Shown here in pieces: positions 1 to 8,459 of a stretch of DNA of 64,000 nucleotides. The first letter of the stretch is position 1; each line of letters begins with the position of its first letter. Source of the stretch: Actinoplanes lobatus (GTDB taxonomy: Bacteria; Actinomycetota; Actinomycetes; Mycobacteriales; Micromonosporaceae); assembly GCF_014205215.1 (NCBI RefSeq), contig NZ_JACHNC010000001.1, positions 2,237,001-2,301,000 of the forward strand, given 5' to 3'. The position numbers and the translations under genes are program-made. The notes under the pieces were generated by a model. That model ran no database searches. It was not told the DNA's origin and saw only the letters and a list, made by a program, of their open reading frames with translations.

Positions 1-780
1 GGCCGGCTGGACGCCGCCTCCGAGGACGACGAGTACGAGGACGTCGGTCCCCTGCGCTTCGTGCAGGGCGGCGGTTCGGGCTCCAGCGAGCCGGTCCGTA
101 GCGCGCCGAAGATCCTGCTCGGGGTCGGCGCCCTGGTGGTCATCGCGATCATCGGCCTGATCTTCGGCATCAACGCGATCAACGACACCAGCTCCAACGC
201 CGACAACGGCCAGTCGACGACGGCCGGCGGCGCCACGGGGCAGGACGGCACCCCCGACGTGACGCAGACCCAGGCGCCCGTGCCGAAGCAGATCAAGCTG
301 ACCGCCGACATGGTGCGCATCGTCGACCCGCCGCCCGGCGACCGTGACGACGCCTCCGAGGCGAAGCTGACCGTCGACGGCAACCAGGAGACCGCGTGGA
401 AGCTGGCGTGGTATTCGCAGCCCAAGTTCGGTAACAGCAAGAAGGGCATGGGCCTGCTGATCGACCTGGGCGAGGCACGGTCGCTGTCCGAGGTGCAGGT
501 CACCACGTCGGCGCCGGGTGTGGTGATGGACCTGCGGGTCGGCACCAGCGACCCGGGCGACAGCTCCAACGGTGACAAGAAGGTGCTCGAGCAGTTCACG
601 TCGCTCAGCGACGCCGAGGGCGGCCCGACCAAGAGCACCGGCACCAAGCACGTGCTCTCCGTTGCCGACCCGACCCAGAAGTACCAGTACGTCATGGTCT
701 TCCTGAGCGAGCTGCCGCGTAACGAGGACACCCCGGGCTACCAGGTCAACGTCAACGAGATCGAGCTGTACGGATACTGA
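1..780 (+). CDS. C-terminal part of a membrane protein with extracellular discoidin-like domain (pseudokinase/MurJ-associated), 5' truncated
   Basis: The frame is open from base 1, so the start lies outside the window. The visible part begins with an acidic linker, followed by a single membrane segment (about residues 37-60 of the visible part). After a Thr/Gln/Gly-rich spacer comes an outside domain with a beta-rich, F5/8-type-C (discoidin-like) pattern: a GLLIDLGE core, a W near the start and NVNEIELYGY at the end. Position directly upstream of sigM matches mycobacterial Rv3910, whose MurJ flippase carries a pseudokinase, a membrane segment and an outside domain. I infer that this is the end of such a pseudokinase, either fused to MurJ or separate. 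The kinase-like part is not visible, so the identity rests on synteny and domain form. Confidence 0.7.
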   Translation, partial: GRLDAASEDDEYEDVGPLRFVQGGGSGSSEPVRSAPKILLGVGALVVIAIIGLIFGINAINDTSSNADNGQSTTAGGATGQDGTPDVTQTQAPVPKQIKLTADMVRIVDPPPGDRDDASEAKLTVDGNQETAWKLAWYSQPKFGNSKKGMGLLIDLGEARSLSEVQVTTSAPGVVMDLRVGTSDPGDSSNGDKKVLEQFTSLSDAEGGPTKSTGTKHVLSVADPTQKYQYVMVFLSELPRNEDTPGYQVNVNEIELYGY

Positions 781-817
781 GACCTCACGGCGTGTTCCCC
801 TGCACTAGATTGCTGAC

Positions 818-1477
818 GTGACTTTCCGGGACGGATCAGGCGCGACGCCGAGCGACGCCGAGCTGGTCCGTGCCCACGTGGCCGGCGATCGGGAGGCGTT
901 CGCCGAGCTGGTCCGCCGCCATCGGGACCGGCTCTGGGCGGTGGCGCTGCGGACCGTCGGCGACCGCGAGGAGGCCGCCGACGCGGTTCAGGACGCCCTG
1001 CTCAACGCACATCGCAACGCGGCCCGGTTCCGCGGCGAGGCGGCCGTCACGACGTGGCTGCACCGGATCGTGGTGAACGCCTGCCTCGACCGGATCCGCC
1101 GGCGGCAGGCGCACCCGACCGTGCCGCTGCCGGAGGGCAACCGTGACGACGACCGCCCCTCCGGTCCGGAGCCGGCCGCACCCGCCCCCGACCAGGACAC
1201 GGTTCTCGTGGTGCGGGAGGCGCTGGCCGCCCTGCCGGTCGAGCAGCGGGCCGCGATCGTGCTGGTCGACGTTCAGGGGTACGGCGTGGCCGAGGCCGCG
1301 GCGATGCTCGGCGTGGCGGAGGGCACGGTGAAGAGCCGGTGCGCCCGCGGCCGCGCCAGAATGGCGGTGACCCTGGGGTATCTCCGGGGGAACCGGACCG
1401 GCGGTGGGACCGTCCCATCCAGGTCGGAGTCGGCGGGACCGCTGCCGACCGGACCGGAACGGAGGGAGCCACGGTGA
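818..1477 (+). CDS. sigM: ECF RNA polymerase sigma factor SigM
   Basis: 219-residue sigma-70 family ECF factor starting at GTG 818. Region 2 covers about residues 15-85 (AFAELVRRHRDRLW, then the -10-reading stretch with TWLHRIVVNACLDRIRR). Region 4 covers about 125-180, with the helix-turn-helix EAAAMLGVAEGTVKSRCARG. A Pro-rich linker separates them. It lies between the pseudokinase/MurJ-type gene and trxBA, as in mycobacterial sigM. Its stop TGA overlaps the GTG start of the next gene (GTGA), so the two are probably translationally coupled as sigma and anti-sigma. The symbol rests on synteny. Confidence 0.88.
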   Translation: MTFRDGSGATPSDAELVRAHVAGDREAFAELVRRHRDRLWAVALRTVGDREEAADAVQDALLNAHRNAARFRGEAAVTTWLHRIVVNACLDRIRRRQAHPTVPLPEGNRDDDRPSGPEPAAPAPDQDTVLVVREALAALPVEQRAAIVLVDVQGYGVAEAAAMLGVAEGTVKSRCARGRARMAVTLGYLRGNRTGGGTVPSRSESAGPLPTGPERREPR

Positions 1478-2325
1478 CGGGCGCCGAGTTCGACGGGGTC
1501 GACCTCGACCTTCTCGCCGACTATGTCGGTGGCGCCCTGGACGGCACCCCGGACCAGGAGCGAGTGGCCACCCTGGTGTCCGGGGACCCGGCCTGGCGCA
1601 GGGCTTTCGAGATGCTGGAGCCGGGCATGATCGCGGTCGAGGCGGCGCTGCGGGAGTTCGAGCCCGAGCCGATGCCCGGCGATCTGGCGGCCCGCCTGGA
1701 CGCGATGTTCCGGGTTCCGGAGGAGATTCCGGGCGGTGCGGACGCCGTACCCGCGAAGATTGTTGATCTTGATGGGGTGCGGCGTGCGCGGGCACGACGG
1801 TGGGCCGCGCCGATCGGAGTGGCGGCCGCCGTGCTCGCGTTCGCCGGATTCGGCGTGAGCCAGCTCTCCGACGTGGGCGTGACCAACGACAGCGCGGAAA
1901 GCACCGCGGCCGGAGGAGCCGCCGACCAGAGCGCCCCGCTGATGGCCAGCATCCCGGCGGACAACGTGATCTTCAGCGACACCGACTACACCGCCGGCAC
2001 GCTCGTCGGGACGAGCGCGAAACGGTCCCAGGCCGGTGTCCTGTCGGACAGCTCCGAGCCGGCGACCGCGCAGGCCAGCGGATTCAGTCCACTCGCCCGG
2101 CTGATCGACCCGTCCGGGCTGATCAGCTGCCTCGATGCGATCACGCGGAGCAACGGGGACGGCCAGATCGCGGTGGAATTGGTCGACTACGCCAGGTTCG
2201 ACGGGGAACCGGCGATGATCGTCCGGTTCAGCGCGGCCAACGGCGTCTGGGTGTGGGCGGTGGGTCCGGAGTGCGGCGCACCCGGTGCTGGCGCGGACAC
2301 CGTCGAGCAACTCCCGGTACGCTGA
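1474..2325 (+). CDS. Anti-sigma factor paired with SigM (membrane protein)
   Basis: 283 residues. I place the start at GTG 1474, which overlaps the sigM stop by three bases and follows a purine-rich GGAGGGAG stretch at 1460-1467. The N-terminal part (LADYVGGALDGTPDQERV, then an acidic segment) has the look of an anti-sigma domain, but no clear HxxxCxxC zinc motif is present. A single membrane segment spans about residues 110-131 (WAAPIGVAAAVLAFAGFG). The outside part is about 150 residues with two cysteines. It is probably the functional counterpart of mycobacterial RsmA (Rv3912), holding SigM at the membrane. The function follows from position and topology only. Confidence 0.72.
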   Translation: MTGAEFDGVDLDLLADYVGGALDGTPDQERVATLVSGDPAWRRAFEMLEPGMIAVEAALREFEPEPMPGDLAARLDAMFRVPEEIPGGADAVPAKIVDLDGVRRARARRWAAPIGVAAAVLAFAGFGVSQLSDVGVTNDSAESTAAGGAADQSAPLMASIPADNVIFSDTDYTAGTLVGTSAKRSQAGVLSDSSEPATAQASGFSPLARLIDPSGLISCLDAITRSNGDGQIAVELVDYARFDGEPAMIVRFSAANGVWVWAVGPECGAPGAGADTVEQLPVR

Positions 2326-2366
2326 CCGAACCCCCCTTCGCGTGAGGTCCGACACGGGCCCGGCCG

Positions 2367-2395
2367 GGGAATGGCGAATGCCTAGCATGACGTTT
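2367..2395 (+). promoter_or_regulatory. SigR-like (disulphide-stress) promoter upstream of trxB
   Basis: GGGAAT (2367-2372) is followed 19 bases later by GTT (2392-2394), ahead of the trxB start at 2454. The disulphide-stress sigma factor SigR/SigH of actinobacteria recognises GGAAT-N18/19-GTT, and trxBA is a classic target. Spacing and sequence fit, but no transcript is known here. Confidence 0.55.
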
Positions 2396-2453
2396 TAGCG
2401 TGCAGTGTCGCCGACTAAAACGCGTGCGACGAAAACAGACTGAGGAGTCGGCA

Positions 2454-3413
2454 GTGGACGAGGTCCGCAATCTGATCATCATCGGTTCCGGACCGTCGGG
2501 CTACACCGCGGCGTTGTACGCGGCCCGCGCCAACCTGAACCCCCTGGTGATCGAGGGTGTGAACTCCGGCGGCGCCCTGATGACCACCACCGAGGTGGAG
2601 AACTTCCCGGGACACCGGGACGGGATCATGGGCCCGGCGCTGATGGACAACATGCGCGCCCAGGCGGAGAAGTTCGGCGCCGAGTTCCTGACCGACGACG
2701 TCACCCGGGTCGAGCTGACCGACAAGCCGACCGAGGCCGGCACCGAGGGCCTCAAGACGGTCTGGGTCGGTGACCAGCAGTTCTTCGCCCGTGCCGTGAT
2801 CCTGGCGACCGGCTCCGCGTGGCGGCCGATCGGCGTGCCCGGCGAGCAGGAGCTGCTCGGCCACGGCGTCTCGTCCTGTGCCACCTGTGACGGCTTCTTC
2901 TTCCGCGGCCACGACATCGTGGTGGTCGGCGGCGGCGACTCGGCGATGGAGGAGGCCACCTTCCTCACCCGGTTCGCCGAGACCGTGACCATCGTGCACC
3001 GCCGTGACTCGTTCCGGGCCAGCAAGGTCATGCAGAAGCGGGCGCTGGACAACCCGAAGATCAAGATCGAGTGGAACTCGGTGGTCGAGGAGATCCTCGG
3101 CGAGGACGGCAAGGTCACCGGCGTCCGCCTGAAGAACGTGCAGTCCGGCGAGGCCAAGGTCCTCGACGTCACCGGTGTCTTCGTGGCGATCGGCCACGAC
3201 CCGCGCAGCGAGCTCTTCAAGGGCCAGATCGAGCTGGACGACGAGGGCTATGTGAAGGTGCAGTCGCCCAGCACCCGGACCAACGTCCAAGGCGTGTTCG
3301 CCGCGGGTGACCTGGTCGACCACACCTACCGGCAGGCCATCACCGCCTCCGGCACCGGCTGTGCCGCAGCGCTCGACGCCGAGCGCTTCATCGCTTCATT
3401 CGTAGAGCTGTAA
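2454..3413 (+). CDS. trxB: Thioredoxin reductase (NADPH)
   Basis: 319-residue flavoprotein that passes electrons from NADPH through FAD to thioredoxin. The FAD-binding GSGPSG is at residues 11-16. The redox pair is C142-A-T-C145, within SSCATCDG, and the NADPH-binding [10 protein letters not shown] follows. The C-terminal FAD motif is [11 protein letters not shown] chose GTG 2454, eight bases after GAGGAG; an in-frame upstream start at 2400 would add 18 residues unlike the family and lacks a ribosome site. It is followed 16 bases later by trxA and preceded by a SigR-like promoter, so the pair is probably an oxidative-stress operon. Confidence 0.96.
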   Translation: MDEVRNLIIIGSGPSGYTAALYAARANLNPLVIEGVNSGGALMTTTEVENFPGHRDGIMGPALMDNMRAQAEKFGAEFLTDDVTRVELTDKPTEAGTEGLKTVWVGDQQFFARAVILATGSAWRPIGVPGEQELLGHGVSSCATCDGFFFRGHDIVVVGGGDSAMEEATFLTRFAETVTIVHRRDSFRASKVMQKRALDNPKIKIEWNSVVEEILGEDGKVTGVRLKNVQSGEAKVLDVTGVFVAIGHDPRSELFKGQIELDDEGYVKVQSPSTRTNVQGVFAAGDLVDHTYRQAITASGTGCAAALDAERFIASFVEL

Positions 3414-3429
3414 GACCCGGGAGGTCCTC

Positions 3430-3753
3430 GTGGGAGCAACCAAGGTGGTCACCGACGCCACCTTCGCCGATGACGTGCTGCGTTCCGACAAGCCGGTGCT
3501 GGTGGACTTCTGGGCCGAGTGGTGCGTGCCCTGCAAGAAGGTCGACCCGCTGCTCGCCGAGATCGCCGCCGAGATGGGCGACAAGGTGGAGATCGTCAAG
3601 GTGAACATCGACGAGAATCCGCAGACCGCCATGGCGTACCAGGTCATGTCGGTGCCGACGCTGACCATCTTCAAGGATGGTGAGCGGATCAACTCGGTGG
3701 CCGGCGCCAAGCCCAAGAGCTTCCTGGTCAACTTCATCGAGTCGGCGCTCTGA
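3430..3753 (+). CDS. trxA: Thioredoxin
   Basis: 107 residues with the thioredoxin fold. The active site is W-C32-V-P-C35-K, so the usual WCGPC has Val in place of Gly, a variant also known in other thioredoxins. The cis-Pro loop SVPTLTIFKDGE is present. GTG start after GGGAGGTC. It is the electron acceptor of TrxB, encoded just upstream, and is followed by a stem-loop at 3769-3797 that probably ends the transcript. Confidence 0.95.
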   Translation: MGATKVVTDATFADDVLRSDKPVLVDFWAEWCVPCKKVDPLLAEIAAEMGDKVEIVKVNIDENPQTAMAYQVMSVPTLTIFKDGERINSVAGAKPKSFLVNFIESAL

Positions 3754-3768
3754 CGCTTTCGAGCACAA

Positions 3769-3797
3769 CGCCCCGCGCCCGTCCGGGTCGCGGGGCG
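3769..3797 (+). terminator. Stem-loop after trxA
   Basis: Perfect 9-bp stem CGCCCCGCG (3769-3777) / CGCGGGGCG (3789-3797) with an 11-base loop, between the trxA stop and the cwlM start. There is no clear T-run, so it is either an intrinsic terminator of the GC-rich actinobacterial type or an attenuating structure. Confidence 0.6.
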
Positions 3798-3840
3798 TAC
3801 TCTCCGGAGGGTCGTCCTTTCTCGTCCTAGGGAGTCGTGA

Positions 3841-4992
3841 GTGCGGTCCATCCGACGCGGAGACACCGGCCCAGCTGTTTCCGAGATTCGGTCGATCCTG
3901 GTCGGCCTGGAATTGCTCGACGAGGCTGAACCCGACGTCTTCGACGAGGCGCTGGAGACCGCGGTCCGCGCCTTCCAGCAGAACCGTGGTCTCGGCGTGG
4001 ACGGGATGGTCGGCGACGAGACATGGGGCGCGCTGGACGCGGCCCGCTGGCGGCTCGGCTCCCGGACCCTGTTCCATTCGGTGCCCGACGCGCTCGTCGG
4101 CGAGGACGTCCGGGCGCTCCAGGAGCGGCTGCTCGAGATGGGGTACGACACCGGTCGCCCCGACGCCGTCTACGGCGCCCGGACAGCCCGCGCGGTGGCC
4201 CAGTTCCAGCGCGAGATCGGCCTCGTCCAGGACGGCTCCTGCGGCCCGCAGACCATGAAGGCGCTGCGCCGGCTGGGCCGCAAGGTGGTCGGCGGCCGCC
4301 CGCAGTGGCTGCGCGAGGCCGAGGCGTTCCGGCAGTCCGGTCCCAACCTGGTCGGCAAGACGATCGTCATCGACCCGGGCCACGGCGGTGGCGACGACAC
4401 CGGCGTCCTGGTGCCGGACGGGCCACTCCGGTGGAACGAGGCCGACCTGGTGTTCGACCTGGCCTCCCGGCTGGAGGGCCGGCTCTCCGCGGCCGGCATG
4501 CGGGTGCACCTGACCCGCGGTCCGTCACCGGCCGCCCCGATGAGCGGCGCCGAACGGGCCGCCCTGGCCAACAGCCTCGGCGCCGATCTGCTGATCTCGC
4601 TGCATCTGGACGGGCACACGTCCGACGCGGCCGAGGGCGTGGCGACCTACCACTACGGCACCGGAAACGGGCTCAGCTCCACCGTGGGCGAGCGGCTCGC
4701 GGCCCTGGTCCAGCGGGAGATCGTCGTGCGCGCCGGGATGCACGACTGCCGGACCCACGCGAAGACCTGGGACCTGCTGCGCCTCACCCGGATGCCGACG
4801 GTCCGGGTCGACCTCGGTTACCTGACCTCGCCGACGGACCGGGAGCGGCTGATCGACCCGATGTTCCGGGAGCAGATCGTCGAGGCGCTGCTCGCCGCGG
4901 TCCAGCGGATGTACTTCCCGGTGGAACGGGACGTGCCGACCGGGTCGATCGACGTACGCCAGCTTCGTTTGGCTTTGGCTGACAAGAACTAG
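3841..4992 (+). CDS. cwlM: CwlM-like N-acetylmuramoyl-L-alanine amidase-family protein
   Basis: 383 residues, GTG start. Two peptidoglycan-binding-1 repeats (about residues 5-65 and 80-145, each with a VRAFQ/VAQFQ core) precede an amidase-3 domain (about 175-360). The domain shows TIVIDPGHGG (metal His), WNEADLVFDL (metal Glu) and LLISLHLDGH (metal His). No signal peptide is seen, which agrees with cytoplasmic CwlM of mycobacteria. There CwlM is a phosphorylated regulator of MurA and peptidoglycan precursor supply, not a secreted lytic enzyme. Synteny trxB-trxA-cwlM supports the name. Its 3' end overlaps that of the convergent gene by four bases. Confidence 0.9.
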   Translation: MRSIRRGDTGPAVSEIRSILVGLELLDEAEPDVFDEALETAVRAFQQNRGLGVDGMVGDETWGALDAARWRLGSRTLFHSVPDALVGEDVRALQERLLEMGYDTGRPDAVYGARTARAVAQFQREIGLVQDGSCGPQTMKALRRLGRKVVGGRPQWLREAEAFRQSGPNLVGKTIVIDPGHGGGDDTGVLVPDGPLRWNEADLVFDLASRLEGRLSAAGMRVHLTRGPSPAAPMSGAERAALANSLGADLLISLHLDGHTSDAAEGVATYHYGTGNGLSSTVGERLAALVQREIVVRAGMHDCRTHAKTWDLLRLTRMPTVRVDLGYLTSPTDRERLIDPMFREQIVEALLAAVQRMYFPVERDVPTGSIDVRQLRLALADKN

Positions 4993-5645
4993 TTGTCGGC
5001 GGACCGCGTTGCGGTCACCGGCCGGACCGGGCGCAGCAGCGTCTCCGGGCTCATCGAGCCGAGCAGCTTCTCCAGCGCGTACTCGACGTCGGACTTCCAG
5101 GACAGGGCCGTCCGCAGCTCCAGCCGCAACCGCGGGAACCGGGGGTGCGGGCGGACCGTCTTGAAGCCCACCGACAGGAAGAAATCGACCGGGGCCACAC
5201 ACGTCGCGTCGGCCTCGTCCGGTTTGGCGTCACCGAAGGCCTCCACGGCCTTCACACCGCGCTTGGTGAGGTCACGGGCGACCCCCTGCACCAACATCCG
5301 GCCCAGCCCGCCACCGGCAAAGGCGGGCACCACCTTGGCCGTGGTGAGCAGAGCGGCGTCGGCGCTCACCGGGGACGTCGGGAAGGCCATCGAGCGGGGC
5401 ACGTAGGCGGGTGGCGCGTACATGACGAACCCGGCCGGCATGCCGTCCACATAGGCGAGCTTGCCGCAGGAACCCCACTCCAGGAGCGTCTGGGAGACCC
5501 ACGCCTCCTTCTCCAGACCGGGGTCGCCGGTGGCGCAGGCCCGCTCCGCGGAGACCGGATCCAGCTCCCAGTAGACGCACTCACGGCACGGCCGGGGCAG
5601 GTCCTCGAGCGTGTCGAGGGTGAGATTGACCAGGCGTCGCGACAT
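4989..5645 (-). CDS. GNAT-family acetyltransferase (Rv3916c-like)
   Basis: 218 residues, ATG start. The centre carries a GNAT-like acetyl-CoA site, AGGGLGRMLVQGVARDL, and a late beta strand APVDFFLSVGFKTVRPHPRFPRLRLEL. The N-terminal CRECVYWELDP element has two cysteines that may bind metal. It sits convergent to cwlM, where mycobacteria have Rv3916c, so it is part of the conserved origin block. The substrate is unknown. Confidence 0.8.
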   Translation of the reverse strand: MSRRLVNLTLDTLEDLPRPCRECVYWELDPVSAERACATGDPGLEKEAWVSQTLLEWGSCGKLAYVDGMPAGFVMYAPPAYVPRSMAFPTSPVSADAALLTTAKVVPAFAGGGLGRMLVQGVARDLTKRGVKAVEAFGDAKPDEADATCVAPVDFFLSVGFKTVRPHPRFPRLRLELRTALSWKSDVEYALEKLLGSMSPETLLRPVRPVTATRSADN

Positions 5646-5800
5646 GGCGGCCCCCTTGCAGCTCGCTCACGGGACAGGACCGGACGCCGCCGCGCCCCCG
5701 CCGAATCCTACGTCGGAACCACCATGAACGGGAGCAGGTCGGGCAAGAGCCAGCCCCGACTAGGATCGCTGTCAGTCCCGTTTATGAAGAGGTGATTCGC

Positions 5801-7114
5801 ATGACCGGTACCACCCAGGACGATTACACCGATCGGTACGCGCGACGCGTCCGCGGAATGACGACGTCCGAGATCCGTGCCCTGTTCGCCACGGCGAGCC
5901 GCCCCGAAGTGGTGTCGCTGGCCGGCGGCTCACCCTACATCGCCGCGCTGCCGCTCGACGCGGTCGGGGAAATGCTCGGCGACCTGGCCTCCAAACAGGG
6001 CGCCACCAGCCTTCAGTACAGCATCGGCCAGGGCACCGTCGAGCTGCGCGAGCGCATCTGCGAGGTGATGACCCTCTCCGGCATCCACAACGCCTCGCCG
6101 GACGACGTGGTGGTCACCGTCGGCGGCCAGCAGGCCCTCGACCTCCTGGCCCGGTTGTTCCTCGACCCGGGCGACGTGGTGCTCGCCGAGGGGCCGACCT
6201 ACGTCGGCGCACTCGGCGTCTTCCAGGCCGCCCAGGCACAGGTCCGGCACGTGGCAATGGACGCCGAGGGCCTCATCCCGGAAGCACTCGAGGAGGCCAT
6301 CGAGGCCACCGCACGGGCCGGCCGCAAAGCGAAGTTCCTCTACACGATCCCGACCTTCCAGAACCCGGCCGGTGTCACCCTCTCGGAGGACCGACGGGAA
6401 CGCGTCCTCGACATCTGCGAGCGCGCCGGACTGCTGGTGGTGGAGGACGACCCGTACGGAATGCTCGCCTTCGAGGGTGAGGCGCCGCTGCCGTTGCGGG
6501 CCCGCCGCCGTGAGGGCGTCTTCTACTGCTCCACCTTCTCCAAGACGTTCGCGCCCGGCCTGCGCGTCGGCTGGATCCTGGCGCCGCACGCCGTCCGGGA
6601 GAAGCTGGTCATGATGAGCGAGGCCAACGTGCTGTGCCCGAGCGCGTTCGCCCAGGGCGCCGTCAGTCAGTACCTGTCGACCATGCCGTGGCGCGAACAG
6701 CTCAAGGTGTACCGGGAGATCTACCGCGAACGCCGGGACGCCCTGCTCGGCGCCCTCGATGACCTGATGCCGGCCGGCACCACATGGACCCGCCCGACCG
6801 GCGGCCTGTTCGTCTGGGCGACCCTGCCCGAGGGCCTCGACTCCAAGGCGATGATGCCGCGCGCCATAGCCGCCCGGGTCGCCTACGTGCCCGGCACCGG
6901 CTTCTACGCCGACGGCACCGGCCGCAACAACATGCGCCTCAACTTCAGCTTCTCCGCGCCGGACCGGCTCCGGGAAGGCGTCCGCCGCCTCTCCGGCGTC
7001 ATGGAGCAGGAACTGGCCATGCGCGCCGTCTTCGGCGGGGGCGCACTGCAACAGAGCCACCAGCGCCGTCGCGGCCCGGCCGCTGCCGACGCTCCCGGCC
7101 CCGACTTGGCATGA
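5801..7114 (+). CDS. PLP-dependent aminotransferase (class I/II, MocR/LysN/KAT-like)
   Basis: 437 residues. The start is ATG 5801, eight bases after AAGAGG; a GTG nine bases upstream is in frame but overlaps the ribosome site. Fold-type I transaminase with the PLP lysine at K248 in STFSKTFAPGLRVGW. Other marks are VTVGGQQALDLLARLFLDPGD, IPTFQNPAGVTLS and DDPYGMLAFEGE. The C-terminal Arg motif is NNMRLNFSFSAP. It resembles 2-aminoadipate or aromatic aminotransferases without the GntR domain; the exact substrate is not decidable here. Its stop overlaps a possible ATGA start of the next gene. Confidence 0.88.
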   Translation: MTGTTQDDYTDRYARRVRGMTTSEIRALFATASRPEVVSLAGGSPYIAALPLDAVGEMLGDLASKQGATSLQYSIGQGTVELRERICEVMTLSGIHNASPDDVVVTVGGQQALDLLARLFLDPGDVVLAEGPTYVGALGVFQAAQAQVRHVAMDAEGLIPEALEEAIEATARAGRKAKFLYTIPTFQNPAGVTLSEDRRERVLDICERAGLLVVEDDPYGMLAFEGEAPLPLRARRREGVFYCSTFSKTFAPGLRVGWILAPHAVREKLVMMSEANVLCPSAFAQGAVSQYLSTMPWREQLKVYREIYRERRDALLGALDDLMPAGTTWTRPTGGLFVWATLPEGLDSKAMMPRAIAARVAYVPGTGFYADGTGRNNMRLNFSFSAPDRLREGVRRLSGVMEQELAMRAVFGGGALQQSHQRRRGPAAADAPGPDLA

Positions 7115-7122
7115 TCTCAACC

Positions 7123-8070
7123 ATGGATGTACGAGTTCTCGTCCTTGCCGGTGGACTGTCCTACGAGCGGGACGTGTCGTTGCGGTCCGGTCGCCGGGTG
7201 CTGGACGCGCTCCGTGCCTCCGGCCTGACCGCCGACATGCACGACGCGGACGTCTCACTGCTTCCCACGTTGCAGGCCGACCCGCCGGACGCCGTCGTCA
7301 TCGCACTGCACGGCGCCACCGGTGAGGACGGTTCGCTGCGCGGGGTGCTCGACCTGTGTGAAGTGCCGTACGTCGGTGCCGACGCCCGGACCGCCCGCCT
7401 CGCGTGGGACAAGCCGTCCGCCAAGTCGATGCTGCGTGAGGCCGGGATCCCGACGCCGGACTGGGTGGCGCTGCCGCACGACCGGTTCTCCGAGCTGGGT
7501 GCGGTGGCGGTGCTCGACCGGATCGTGTCCCGGCTGGGGCTGCCGCTCATGGTCAAGCCCGCGCAGGGCGGGTCCGGGCTGGGCGCCGCGGTGGTCCGGG
7601 ACGCCGCGGACCTGCCGGCGGCAATGGTGGGCTGTTTCGCGTACGACTCGACCGCGCTGGTCGAGCAATATGTGACCGGCACCAACGTCGCCGTCTCGAT
7701 CATCGACCTGGGGACGGGGCCGGAGGCGCTACCGATCGTCGAGATCGTGCCGCGGGACGGGGTGTACGACTACGCGGCCCGCTATACGGCCGGCCTGACC
7801 ACCTGGCACGTGCCGGCACGACTGTCGCCGGAGGTGGCGGCGAAGGTGTCCGAGACAGCGCTGTCGGCGTACAAGGCTCTCGGTCTGCGCGACCTGTCCC
7901 GAATCGACGTGATCGTCGGGGAGGACGGGGAGCCGCGGGTCCTGGGATGCAACGTGTCGCCGGGGATGACGGAGACGTCGTTGCTGCCGCTGGCCGTTCA
8001 GGCTGCCGGCGTCGACCTGGGTGCGGTGCTCAGTGCGCTGGTGGAGAGGGCGGTCGCCCGCAAGGGTTAG
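7123..8070 (+). CDS. D-alanine-D-alanine ligase-like ATP-grasp protein
   Basis: 315 residues from ATG 7123 (an ATG at 7111 overlapping the previous stop is equally possible). The N-terminal domain has LAGGLSYERDVSLRSGRRV. The ATP-grasp part shows LMVKPAQGGSGLGAAVV and VEQYVTGTNVAVSII, and ends in SPGMTETSLLP. This family is common near actinobacterial origins alongside the true Ddl elsewhere. Where D-Ala-D-Ala ligases have E-x-N for magnesium, this protein reads G-C-N (codons gga tgc aac at 7945-7953). The metal-binding Glu is therefore missing, and activity as a normal ligase is doubtful. Confidence 0.82.
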   Translation: MDVRVLVLAGGLSYERDVSLRSGRRVLDALRASGLTADMHDADVSLLPTLQADPPDAVVIALHGATGEDGSLRGVLDLCEVPYVGADARTARLAWDKPSAKSMLREAGIPTPDWVALPHDRFSELGAVAVLDRIVSRLGLPLMVKPAQGGSGLGAAVVRDAADLPAAMVGCFAYDSTALVEQYVTGTNVAVSIIDLGTGPEALPIVEIVPRDGVYDYAARYTAGLTTWHVPARLSPEVAAKVSETALSAYKALGLRDLSRIDVIVGEDGEPRVLGCNVSPGMTETSLLPLAVQAAGVDLGAVLSALVERAVARKG

Positions 8071-8080
8071 GCGTTAACCC

Positions 8081-8459
8081 TTTGTCGTAGCCGGGGCGGT
8101 GGGCCATACGGGCCCGCCGCCCCTTGCCGTTCCGGGCGGCGTGTCGTTGCCCTTTGTCGTTGCCGGGGCGGTGGGCCGTGCAGGCCCGCCGCCCCTTGCC
8201 GTTCCGGGCGGCGTGTCGCCGCCCTTCCCTATGTCGTTGTCCTTTGTCGTTGCCGGGCCGGTGGGCCGTGCAGGCCCGCCGCCCCTTGCCGTACCGGGGC
8301 GGTGTGCCGCCGCCCTATGTCGTTGCCGGGGCGGTGGGTGGCCCGCCGCCCCTTTTGCTGTACTCGGGACGGTGGCTCGCCGCCCTTGGCGTTGCCCCAT
8401 GTCGTTGTCGGGGCGGTGGGTCGTACTGATCCACCGCTCCTTGTCCTACCCGGGATTCT
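8081..8459. repeat. Five imperfect tandem palindromic units between two genes
   Basis: Units start at 8081, 8153, 8243, 8316 and 8399, each about 61-90 bases. Each opens with TTTGTCGTTGCCGGGGCGG or close to it and then carries GGGCC...GGCCCGCCGCCCC, so every unit can fold into a strong GC hairpin. The last has GCGGTGG...CCACCGC. Open frames here on both strands are low-complexity translations of the repeat and are not genes. The array fills the space between the ligase-like gene and the convergent HIT-like gene and may act as a two-way terminator. Confidence 0.8.
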
